Translations under genes and position numbers: made by a program
From: Deinandra increscens subsp. villosa
Taxonomy: Eukaryota > Streptophyta > Magnoliopsida > Asterales > Asteraceae
Reading direction: 5' to 3'
Length of the DNA stretch: 64,000 nucleotides
NCBI GenBank assembly: GCA_039602395.1
Contig: JBCNJP010000012.1
Span: 29,622,454 to 29,686,453 of the forward strand
Notes under the pieces: model-generated
Database searches by the model: none
What the model was told of the DNA's origin: nothing
What the model saw: the letters and a program-made list of their open reading frames with translations, nothing else
Part shown: one piece after another, positions 35,259 through 45,481 of the stretch
How positions within the stretch are numbered: the first letter of the stretch is position 1
How the letters are laid out: each line of letters begins with the position of its first letter

Positions 35259-35819
35259 GTTTTAGTTTAGGATAATAACTTTGAATTGATCCCTTTTTGT
35301 TACAATTGATACTTTCTAGATTTGATAAGTGGTTCAAGTCTATTGATTTTAGTAGGTATATTATGGTTAATTATGCTTCCTTTGATCTAAGTGAAGGTTC
35401 TTGACCCTTCAGGTCCAACTTAATACTTTCTCACATGCAAACGTGGTATCTCCACTGCTTTTGTTTCTAATACTAGTTGTATAGTTTAAATATGGTGCTT
35501 GGTTTTTCTTGAAATTTCTTACAATCCATGTAAATGTTTGAATTCTAGTTGGTCTGTTCATTATGAAAATGAGAATTACCACAAATATTGATCCAAATGG
35601 TCCATCAATATAGATATGTAAAATCCACGTGAAAGAGATGTCATTTATTTATGTTCCACTTATTTGCATGCTTATGACTTGGTCTAACGTATATTCCCTT
35701 AATTACTATTTTGGATGGTTTTTATGTGTTTGGGGGCCTTGTGTATTTTGACAACTTACTGTTCGTATTTTCTTTTTCCATGATGTTGTATTTTGCATGT
35801 GAAATCACAAGTTTCTATA

Positions 35820-37035
35820 CTTTATAATAAATTTATTTGTGAAATAATATGAAATGAAAAGTTTCAAAAGTGTGAAATACAATAAATTCACATTTGAAAT
35901 GCAATAATTTTATATGTGAAATATAATAAATTCACATTTTAAATACATTAATTTCACATGTGAAATACAATAATTTCACATGTGAAATTAATGTATTTCG
36001 CATGTGAAATATAGTAATTTCACATGTGAAATAAGAGTTCTATGATTGTTTCACATATGAAATGTGAGTTCTATGGTTGGTTCTACACTTTTTATGGCTT
36101 TTACTATGAAACTTTTCATTATATTTTATTTCACAAATAAATTTATTAAATGTGTAAAAGCTTGTGATTTTTTTTCAATCGAATATGAAATACAATAATT
36201 TCACATGTGAAATTACTGTATTTCGCATGTGAAATACAGTAATTTCACATGTGAAATAAGAGTTCTATGATTGTTTCACATGTGAAATGAAAATTCTATG
36301 GTTGGTTCTACACTTTTTATGGCTTTTACTATGAAACTTTTTATTATATTTTATTTCACAAATAAATTTATTAAATGTGTAAAAGCTTGTGATTTTATTT
36401 CAATCGAATATGAAATACAATAATTTCACTGTGAAATTACTGTATTTCGCATGTGAAATAGAGTAATTTCACATGTGAAATAAGATTTCTATGATTGTTT
36501 CACATGTGAAATGAGAGTTCTATGGTTGGTTATACACTTTTTATGGCTTTTAGTATGAAACTTTTTATTATATTTTATTTCACAAATAAATTTATTAAAT
36601 GTGTAAAAGCTTGTGATTTTATTTCAATCGCATATGAAATACAATAATTTCACATGTGAAATTACTGTATTTCGCATGTGAAATAAGAGTTCTATAATTG
36701 TTTCACATGTGAAATGAGAGTTCTATGGTTGGTTCTACACTTTTTATGGTTTTTACTATGAAACTTTTTATTATATTTTATTTCACAAATAAATTTATTA
36801 AATGTGTAAAAGCTTGTGATTTTATTTCAATCGAATATGAAATACAATAATTTCATATATGAAATTAATGTATTTCGCATGTGAAATAGAGTAATTTCAC
36901 ATGTGAAATAAGAGTTCTATGATTGTTTCACATGTGAAATGAGAGTTCTATGGTTGGCTCTACACTTTTTAGGCTTTTTACCATTAAACCTTTCATTTCA
37001 TTTTATTTCACAAATGAATTATTAAAAGTGTAAAA
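35820..37035. repeat. 225-bp tandem array rich in TTTCACATGTGAAA palindromes
   Basis: The phrase tatggttggttctacacttt recurs at 36075, 36300, 36524, 36727 and 36952 (spacing 225, 224, 203, 225). Each unit has two to four copies of the perfect 14-bp palindrome TTTCACATGTGAAA or the variant TTTCGCATGTGAAA. The part from 35820 to 36060 has the same palindromes in a less regular arrangement. No coding region was seen. Confidence 0.88.
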
Positions 37036-37117
37036 ACTTGTTATGTTATTGTGTGGTGATTAACCTCTAATTTCTCATTTGCAACTAATACAACATCTGC
37101 CCTTATATATATATTAT
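37036..37117. other. Rearrangement junction
   Basis: ttattgtgtggtgattaacc at 37043 repeats the LTR text at 37141. Then gcaactaatacaacatctgc and ccttatatatata form an inverted copy of sequence at about 38611-38648 in the neighbouring element. Confidence 0.6.
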
Positions 37118-37333
37118 TTCACAGAGAGAGAGGTCACGAATTATTGTGTGGTGATTAACCTCTAATCTCTCCAATAAGGCTCTATTTATACACCCAAGGG
37201 GAAACCCTAGTCTATCTAATAAGGGCAATTACGTCCTATCAAATAAATGCCAGATAGGGTTAAATAAGTAATTGATTATTTAAGATAAATGATTAAAGGA
37301 CATAATATATTATATTATATACATATATACGAA

Positions 37334-37379
<46 letters not shown>

Positions 37380-37402
37380 AAGTAATATAATTAAGTCTAA
37401 CA
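37118..37402 (-). repeat. Truncated 3' LTR of element E
   Basis: Ends aagtctaaca (TGTTAGACTT on the minus strand) next to the polypurine tract. The first 200 bases found in the other LTR (42668-42868) are missing. It holds a (TA)n run at 37339-37377. Confidence 0.65.
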
Positions 37403-37414
37403 TTCTCCCACTTG

Positions 37415-39626
37415 ACCGAATGATCATTTATAATGAGGTATTAGAAAAGTCTGATCAGAATTTAATACTCATTTCAATTTTAAACCAAAATTGTAGCAGA
37501 AAAATACAGTCATAGAGTTGATTATCCAACTCAAGACCCCCATTAATCATACTACAACCCTAAATTTAAAATTCAACATAAATTCAGAATCAATTACAGA
37601 AGTAAGCCCTTACCTTTGATTTATAATAAAACTGTCTATATGTCCCGTTAGGCATGCGTAACATATTTAGAGACAAAATCAAACGTATGAGGAAAATTAG
37701 TAATTAGTCATTCATGTTGTGATATGCTTGGTCATTAGTAAACCTCGTCTTCGTTATGAGATCTCAGAAAAGACTTATGAGGATAGACCTTTAGTTATAG
37801 GATCCTTAAGCATATAATGAATGTTTTCAATACAAGAAGTTAGTTTCCTCTATTTGTTCTTAAATGAACAAAACTTGTTTCGAAAATTTAATGCAGCTCC
37901 GCTCAAAACTGTTACTGTTTTAAGAAATTAGGGTAGCTGATTTTATCACACTAAGTCTTCAATATGTTATTTATCTGGAGTTTAGGAGTCTAATGATAAA
38001 TTTAGCAACAATGTTTTAGTGACAAATATATCATGTCATAATAACTTATTGTTATCATTTTCTTATGACTCTTCCATGAATTAGATAAATCTGTCCGCAG
38101 ACATAAGGATATACCCCTGAGTTGACATTTAATATCTTTTGAACACAATAAAGTCAAAATTTAGAGATAGTCAACTGCTTTAAGTTTCTCACTTCTTCTG
38201 TAGTTCAAATTATAGTCTTTCGTTTCTTATAGATATTGAAATGCCATCTTAGATGCTTAGGAAATGATCTTCATCATTTCTAGTATTTAGCAATGCATGC
38301 AATATCTAAACAAGCATAGACTTGAACATACGTAAGGCTTCTAAATAATGAAGCATAAGATTTAATTTCTTGAACCTTTATTAGTAATCTCCTTTAGTTA
38401 CTAGAGTTACAGACTAAGAGCAACGTTGCATGTTGTAATGTGTTGAACACATAATTAATCTAATGAGACTTAATTAATGTCTCGTTAGGTTGATCTTGAT
38501 GTATATTGATGCTTAGTGAATAAGAAACATCTTCAATATTTTAATGTCAAAATTATGCGAGAATAAGTCGCTTTGACTCATGCAACAAGACTAATATATT
38601 ATTTGCCTAAAATAATATATATAAGGGCAAATGTTGTATTAGTTGCTCCCACTGATCTTAAGGTAGGTCCATTTATCCACTTATTCTGGATGAAGAATGA
38701 TTACATTTGTAACATCATCAAAATTTAAATTCACTTATGAGTTTTGCTTATATTAACCCTTTATATATACTCATCTTAAAGACTAAGTGTTCTTTAACTT
38801 TCAGGCTTGAAACCTTAAGTTTAGTTTATGAACATGTTTTCATGTTAAGTGAGTATTAAGGAAATATATTTTATAAGGCCGTTAAATGTCACTCGTAATT
38901 ATGAGTGAGTAATAAGGACAATAATTATCTCTCAAAGAACCCTTTAGAAAAGGAATTCTTAACTTGTTAATAGCCTTTAGAAAACAACAATTTATAACGT
39001 TTAATTTATCCTTTCGGATTTTAGTTTAGCTATGGAAAACTAAACTTCTAACGTTATTCTGATTTAGGGAGTTAAGCTCATTAATAATAGCTTTATTCCA
39101 TCAGATGTTTTGATTGATTGCTAATAATGGCTCTTAAATCAGAGATGCGATTAGTAATCTTTCCAATATCCATGTAAGCTTTATTAAGGTAGGTTCATAA
39201 TCATCAAAGTTAATTGGAAACTTCATACCTTGATGACCTACTAAGCTGGATCTAACGAGTTGAAGCAAAACATTAATAGTTTCATAGATCTCCTCTTCAG
39301 AATTTAAGTCAGGTATTTTATGAGTAACATTATTTTCTAAGTGTGTGGAAGTGGATCAGTGTTATAGTAGCATGGTGTACAAGAGGTGTAATCGGAGTTA
39401 AATTTAACTGTGTCTCTCCCCCCGCCTATTGTACTTTTAGGCAAGCCATGCATAAGGACTTTTCACTACTCCCACTGACCTTAGGAGAGAAGTCATTGAT
39501 AAGGACTTGGACTGCTCCCACTAATCTTAGAATTCCTTAGGAACTTGGCATGCAACATGCTTAGTGTTGAGGATTTTTAAGGTTTAATTGCGGCTAATAA
39601 CTAATCATATGGTTTATACTTGGTTG
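37415..39626. other. Internal region of element E, no gene seen
   Basis: AT-rich sequence with stops in all frames. Recurrent gctcccactgatctta-like phrases appear at about 38643, 39468 and 39511. No protein domain was recognised. Confidence 0.5.
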
Positions 39627-40865
39627 TCACACCCCGAGAAAATGACTGAATGTGGGCATGTGACTGATTTGGCATCATGGTCATGATTATGAATGATGAC
39701 GTCTAATGAACATTTAATTAAACCATTTGTCTTCTGAAAATTTAAGTTTCAAACATTTAAATTAAACATCTAAAACGTGGCAGCGGAAATAGAGTAGTGG
39801 TTACATGTTAAGTTTTCCAAAAGACGAGTCATGAGATTTATAAACATAACTACCCTAGGGCGTAATGCGTCTAAATCTCCAAAATGAAATGCATGAACAC
39901 ACAGCAGGCAGACCATGATATGACAAGCAGGATCACAACAGAAAAACATGGAGTTGCAGTCTTTAATCACCTGAGAATTCAAGAATAAAAAGAGTCAACA
40001 GAATTGTTGGTGAGTTTCACAGGTTTAATGACACTGAACTGTTTGAAAATATGTTTGAGAAATGATTTGTTTGTCATGACATTATTTTGTTTGACACTGT
40101 TGTTGTAAAGATCGTCCATGAACCTTGAATTCAAAACTAACTGTTTACCCACTCCTGATGTTCTTCCCCAAGAACACCGAATGACAAGAATAACAAATGT
40201 ACCCCTTGACTATAACCATGGAGTCATGACTGGAGCGACCAAGTCAGAGTAGGGTCGTCAACCCAAATAGATCTATTCACAAGCTATCGTTTCGAATGAA
40301 CTAATTGAATCCAATTAATAGTGGGACTTAGGCATATAACATGAATCAACATGAATACACAAAATGGGGAAATGAAAAGAACATGCAATCATTACGTCGT
40401 ACAGTTATCATAATATCAGACAGTTTGAAGTTGAAAAGCATTCATTGAATTCTCCCCCAAGTTAGAAAACAGAAATGAAAAAGGGGCCGTGAAGACTCAC
40501 TTGTTTGAAGGTGGATGTCAGGTATGTTTGGTTGAACTTAGCCTAGCAAACGTCTACAAAGTAATGTTATGACGTATTAGGGTTTGGCCATCTTGAGTTA
40601 GTGAATACGTCACTCAATGTTCAAGGTTAAGTCTCGACTGGTTATTACCCAATGATGGTGATGGAAATCCTAGGACTGATTTATTGTCAATAAATAGTAT
40701 TGAAGTTGATGGAGTTTATTATTTATTTGAATAAATAAATAATGATTACGTTTGAAAAATAAATATTGAATAATATAGATTATTTTTCATTAAACGTTAG
40801 GAAATGGTGTGGAGCCGACCAAACATCGGTGGTCAAGTTCACACCGGTTTCCAAGTTTTCAAAAA
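39627..40865. repeat. Probable LTR-type repeat starting TGTCACACCCCG
   Basis: It begins TGTCACACCCCGAGAAAATG, a start common to many plant Ty3-type LTRs, and includes gggtcgtcaacccaaataga at about 40251. No matching right end or target duplication was found, and a partner LTR is absent, so the extent is approximate. Confidence 0.4.
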
Positions 40866-40871
40866 GTGAAA

Positions 40872-41365
40872 TTAACTCTTTTTTTTTGCGTTTGCCCATA
40901 GTTTTAAACAATCCCTTCTAAGAGTGGTGCGACTTACTTGGGTATATCGAGGTTGGAGAGTGTCGCGAATCATACTTGTTAATCGAGCGTTGTCGAAGTG
41001 ATCGAAGGGAAGAGCTTCTTGAATCACGAACTTTGCCATCCGGTCTCGAACCGCCATTAGATCGTAATTGAATACGTCTCCATGACTTCCCATTTGTGCT
41101 TGACCTTTAGAAGGATTAGCCTTCAACGAGGGACATGATTGATTAAGATGCTTCCTCAACGTTGAGTTTCCTTTCGGATCAAGTAAACCCCCGCATGCCT
41201 TGCAACGAGCTTTTTCCTCACCGTTTGACATTTTGCATAAGTCCATATGCTCCCAAATATCGCGTGTTCAGGTACATTCAAGTATCCTAACAACAACATT
41301 GCTTGAGCCTTGCCCATCCACGGACTCACTCGCGGCTTGTTTGCCTTTGCCTTTGCGGTTGCCAC
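40872..41365 (-). pseudogene. 5' part of a hAT transposase (BED zinc finger), truncated
   Basis: Minus-strand reading from 41365 (MATAKAKANKPRVSPWMGKA) shifts frame near 41260. It continues as a BED-type finger: CKACGG then STLRKHLNQSCP (about 41195-41115). After a spacer it reads FVIQEALPFDHFDN and LTSMIRDTLQPRYTQVSRTT, the region that precedes the catalytic core in plant hAT proteins of the RICESLEEPER type. It stops at 40872, well before the DDE core or dimerisation domain. hAT proteins are usually 600-700 residues; about 160 remain. Confidence 0.75.
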
Positions 41366-41569
41366 CGGCCATCGAAAACGTGAGAGAATGTGTGTGTTTT
41401 TTGAAGTGATATTTGTAATTTTTGAGTGTGGAATTAACCCATAACAATTACCTAGTATTTATACTACATTGTAGGTTGAATTGGGGGGTAAAAAACAAAA
41501 AAAAAACGGTCAAAAAATCACCAAAAATGGCTATAAAACCGTTGCATAACGGCTAGAAATCAACCCAGC

Positions 41570-41784
41570 GACCGGTTCCGCTTTTTCGGTTCCAGAACCG
41601 GTTCTTAAACCGGTTCATGGAAAACCGGTTCCGGTTCCGGTTCTTCGCCCATAATCTAAATCCGGTTTGGAACCGCCGGTTTTTTTTGGAACCGAACCGG
41701 TTCCGTCAGAACCGGTCCCAAAGCGGTTCGGTTCCGGTTCGGTTCGTCGGTTCCGGTTCCGGAACCGGTTCGGATGTGCACCTC
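41570..41784. repeat. hAT terminal region with ACCGGTTCC subterminal repeats
   Basis: Many ggttccgg/ccggttcc words in both orientations, ending ggttcggatgtgcacctc at the gap. On the other strand this is gaggtgcacatccgaacc, matching the usual shape of hAT ends. The gap begins right where the last terminal bases would be. It lies upstream of the transposase fragment, as expected for a hAT 5' end. Confidence 0.65.
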
Positions 41785-42284
41785 NNNNNNNNNNNNNNNN
41801 NNNNNNNNNNNNNNNNNNNNNNNNNNNNNNNNNNNNNNNNNNNNNNNNNNNNNNNNNNNNNNNNNNNNNNNNNNNNNNNNNNNNNNNNNNNNNNNNNNNN
41901 NNNNNNNNNNNNNNNNNNNNNNNNNNNNNNNNNNNNNNNNNNNNNNNNNNNNNNNNNNNNNNNNNNNNNNNNNNNNNNNNNNNNNNNNNNNNNNNNNNNN
42001 NNNNNNNNNNNNNNNNNNNNNNNNNNNNNNNNNNNNNNNNNNNNNNNNNNNNNNNNNNNNNNNNNNNNNNNNNNNNNNNNNNNNNNNNNNNNNNNNNNNN
42101 NNNNNNNNNNNNNNNNNNNNNNNNNNNNNNNNNNNNNNNNNNNNNNNNNNNNNNNNNNNNNNNNNNNNNNNNNNNNNNNNNNNNNNNNNNNNNNNNNNNN
42201 NNNNNNNNNNNNNNNNNNNNNNNNNNNNNNNNNNNNNNNNNNNNNNNNNNNNNNNNNNNNNNNNNNNNNNNNNNNNNNNNNNNN
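41785..42284. other. Assembly gap (500 N)
   Basis: Exactly 500 N, so the true size is unknown. It starts at the hAT terminus and ends at cggttcggttgag-type sequence. Confidence 0.99.
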
Positions 42285-42667
42285 CAAGTTCTCGGTTCGG
42301 TTGAGGTGTTCTCGGTCCGGCCAGTGGAGTTCTCGGTTCGGCCCGGGGCGAAAACACAAACTTTTGGGTCGAAAACTCAAGATCATGGGGCAAAAACCCT
42401 TAATTTTGGACGAAAATCTTGATTTTTGGACGAAAATCTTGATTTTTGGACGAAAAATCGTAAGGTTTTTCGTATGATTTCGAAAAACAGACCTGACCGT
42501 CATTAGGGTTGTTTAAGAAAACGATTTTAGAGACGTGTAAGGTCTTATGGTCAGATTCAAAAAACACAGTTTATAGATTAGATTTGATTTTTGAAAACAT
42601 GGCAGTCAAGGATATAAACGAAATCAGAATTATGATTTGATTTACCACATAATGCTCTGATGTCACA
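42285..42667. other. Right flank of the gap, remaining internal part of element E
   Basis: tctcggttcgg-type repeats (42290-42345) and two to three copies of gacgaaaatcttgatttttg (42408-42450) are seen. The last 14 bases form the primer-site-like sequence of element E. No gene was seen. Confidence 0.5.
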
Positions 42668-43038
42668 TGTTGATCGAATCCTGAATCGTTATATGAATAA
42701 GTAGATAACAATATAAAGATTACCTGTAGTTATCTGGTTGAGATCAGCAGCAGTCAGATTCTCCATCCTGTTCTTGACTGGGTTCCCGTTTTAGGTGTAT
42801 GATGAGGATGGTAGTCGCAGGAGGTCTGTGAATTTAGAGAGAGAGAGCAGAGGAGGAGGTCGAAGTTATTAGGTGGTGATTAACCTGTACCTCTCTGATA
42901 TAAGCTCTATATATACACCCAAGGGGAAACCCTAATTCTATCATTAAGGGCAATTACGTCCATCAAATAAATGTCTGATAGGGTTAATTAGGTAATTGAT
43001 TAATTAAGATAAATGATTAAGGCCATATAATATATATT

Positions 43039-43076
<38 letters not shown>

Positions 43077-43081
43077 GATAA

Positions 43082-44723
43082 GGGTTAGGATCCTACGAAG
43101 ACACATTTTTTTTGTGAAAATTGCGAAAACACATATTAAAACCCACGCAACTTTTTTCATACGTTAACGATTTTTCATAAAATTTGCGCCAAAAGTCTTA
43201 GAATTATGTTTTCTTTAATTCTAGAGTAAAATATTAAAAAAAAACATAATGTTTTTTTTTCGTGTGATGCACATGTGCATCATATAATTATAAAAAAGTT
43301 ATAAAATGTTATTTTTTCCTTTTAAATCTAAGGATAACACAACTATAAGATTTATGATGCAATTTCTTTTTAAACCTATTAATGTATATCACATGTATGA
43401 GTTTTTTTTTTGTGTGATGCACATGTGCATCATTCAATAAAAACACAAAAAAAATATGGACATATATGACATATGGTGCGACTAAGAGAAAAAATATATT
43501 AACTCATATACTAAAAGTACGAGTTTTTTTTTGTGATACACATGTGCACCACACAAAAAAAAAGATTAAAAAAAGCGTTAAAATTTATAAAACTTTTATA
43601 GGATTAAAGATAAAATAATTTTAAGACTTTTGGTGCAAATTTTTTTTTTAAATATTAACGTATGAAAAAGTTATGTAGGTTTTAAGATTTGTTTGTGTTG
43701 GAATTTTGGGAGAAAAACTTGTGGAAAATGGGTTTTTTCACTAAGTGTGAAAATGAGTTTTTCACCAACTTTGGACTAAAATAAAATACAGATAACATAG
43801 GTTGTTGCCTATATATTTTATGGGTTTATGTAGTACGTTGTGAGGGCTTTCCAATGCATCAAACCACGTCCAAATCCGAGCTCGTATGAATGAGATATCG
43901 AAGCTCAAAGTTGAGGTCTCGCAACATGTGAAGCTGCGAAAATTAGAGAGAAAAAATGCTAAGTATAGCATGTTAACTCATCCCACGTTGGTTGGGAGAT
44001 GAAACCAAAAGTGGTTTATAAGGGGGGAACCTCACCACTATAAATACAGCCTCATTAGTTGAGACTAAACACACCAGAATTCACAGAATTCTTATTCTCT
44101 CTTCTTCCTCTTCTCTTACTCTCTCAATCTTCATCTTGTTCGTCAAGACTTTAAGAATTCGAAGGTAAACTTCAAGCTTAGAGTTATCTCGGCCGTACAA
44201 TACGGTTTAGGTGATTGTACCCTGGGAAACAAAACGTATCTTCGGTAGACCCGGAATTTGTTTTAAGGGACCCGGGTTTTGACATGAAACCTTCGCCAAG
44301 GTTCTTTGGAATCTTATTCTTTTCTTCAAAATAATTTCAAAAGATTTTCCTCAAACCTTTTTCTTATAACTTTCTGTCACTATTTTCTTTCATTCAAACT
44401 ATTATCCTTTTCATTATAAGTTTAGACAAGTTCTGTATTCATTTCATTTGTATTGTAATATTAATTTATTTCATTTACTTGTAATCTTTTATTTATTTCC
44501 TTGTATTGTATTTCATTTCCTTGTAATATTTTATTTATTTCCTTGTAATTGTAATAGGAGTAGATCTAATTTCTTTCACTTGTATTGTAATAGAATAGGT
44601 TTATTTCTTTGTTGTAATCGTACTTAAATAAAAGTATTTATTTTAATTAAATTTACGAACGGTTCTCCTACAGTTTACGCAGTTCTCACAAAAAAAAATG
44701 GTGTTTTTGCAGGATCCTTCCCC
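43082..44723. mobile_element. MITE, family A copy 2, split by a solo LTR
   Basis: Matches A1 along its length: left end gggttaggatcctacgaaga, right end tgcaggatccttcccc, and palindromes TGATGCACATGTGCATCA at 43265-43282 and 43415-43432. It is interrupted at 43696-44672 by the solo LTR. It lies in the 5' LTR of element E at a TA tract, with tagata on both sides (43075-43080 and 44727-44732). Confidence 0.85.
43696..44672 (+). repeat. Solo LTR nested in MITE A2
   Basis: 977 bp, starting TGTTGGAATTTTGG and ending GGTTCTCCTACA, flanked by gtttg (43691-43695) and gttta (44673-44677), a 5-bp duplication with one mismatch. Removing it restores the A1-like text gatttgtttacgcagttctc. It has a TATA-like ctataaatac at about 44038-44047. 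No internal retrotransposon sequence remains, so it probably arose by LTR-LTR recombination. Confidence 0.88.
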
Positions 44724-44846
44724 TATTAGATAAATATATTCCAACATAACTAAGCTTTATGTGTTTAGTTCACTGATAGCTTTCCTTCTCTTGATTGGTA
44801 TTGTATGTTTTTGGGCTGGTTTGGAATGAAATTTATGTTGTCGTTT

Positions 44847-44850
<4 letters not shown>

Positions 44851-44907
<57 letters not shown>
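44851..44907. repeat. (TA)n microsatellite left of element copy 2
   Basis: TA run of about 55 bases abutting ggtaaaagatccgtgtagac. Confidence 0.95.
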
Positions 44908-44909
<2 letters not shown>

Positions 44910-45481
44910 TAAAAGATCCGTGTAGACCCCTTCTTTTTTGTAGACCCCGTAGACCCCAAAATCCACCATTGGAATAAATTAGATCAATGGCCGAGATTAG
45001 ATTTCAGTTTAATGAGAATTTTAAAGAAAAAACACGGAGGGGTAGGATCATCATTTTACGTCGTTCGTTTATAAAGTTTTTTTCGTCACCTAAATCCTGT
45101 CACCCTTCCTCTCCGTCAAACATCGAAGGAAAAAACCCTAAAAGGTCGCCGGCATCTTCTACTCTTCTGCTCGCCGCTAAATGGTCGTCGGCATCTTCTA
45201 CTCTTTCGCTCCCCGCCGTTCTTCTTTCTCCTCCTCCGTTATTCTTATCCTCCGTCGTTTTTGCAGTTGAAGCATTCTGCTCAGCCTCTTTCCTATTTAT
45301 AGGTTAGCGATTCTAATGTTTACAGATTCTTGATGCTTTTTTACTTATGTTTTGAGTTTAGAAGCTTATGTTTTCCAAAATAGCTCAATATTTTAAGCAT
45401 GAATTTCTGTCTTTTGAATTCTAAATATCAGTTTTTTTTAGGCATTTTGCATTTAAGATTTTGAGCTTTGATTAATTAGGT

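Larger units (their letters stand above)
32997..37035. mobile_element. Family D element (D2) with captured gene fragments; right end uncertain
   Basis: The left end gggttaggttcattgtaaac then acctttaaaagtgtagatag matches D1 and D3, and accattagatca and gggtacgatcgtca follow as in the 13.6-kb elements. Behind it lie a GC-rich leader-like block (33130-33440), a PTI1-like kinase piece (34425-34730), an RsmH/MraW piece (34820-34990) and the 225-bp array. I did not find a matching right terminus, so the right limit is only the end of the array. The pattern is that of a gene-capturing (Pack-type) element, but the ends do not yet prove one insertion carried all parts. Confidence 0.5.
37118..44746 (-). 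mobile_element. Decayed LTR retrotransposon (element E) with nested insertions
   Basis: Read on minus. A 5' LTR occupies 42668-44746, interrupted by family A MITE A2 from 43082. The primer-site-like tgacatcagagc follows at 42654-42667. A truncated 3' LTR lies at 37118-37402, and a polypurine tract (caagtgggagaa, 37403-37414) precedes it. The two LTRs share tggtgattaacc, tatacacccaaggggaaacc and the following 150 bases. The internal region, 37415-42653, holds no recognisable gag or pol. It contains a probable second LTR fragment from 39627, a hAT piece (about 40870-41784) and the gap. It looks like a large non-coding retroelement derivative. Confidence 0.6.

Noticed and set aside
41617..42503. 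Several 175-290-codon open frames across the first gap
   Set aside because: They are open only because the N block has no stops; the real sequence is unknown.
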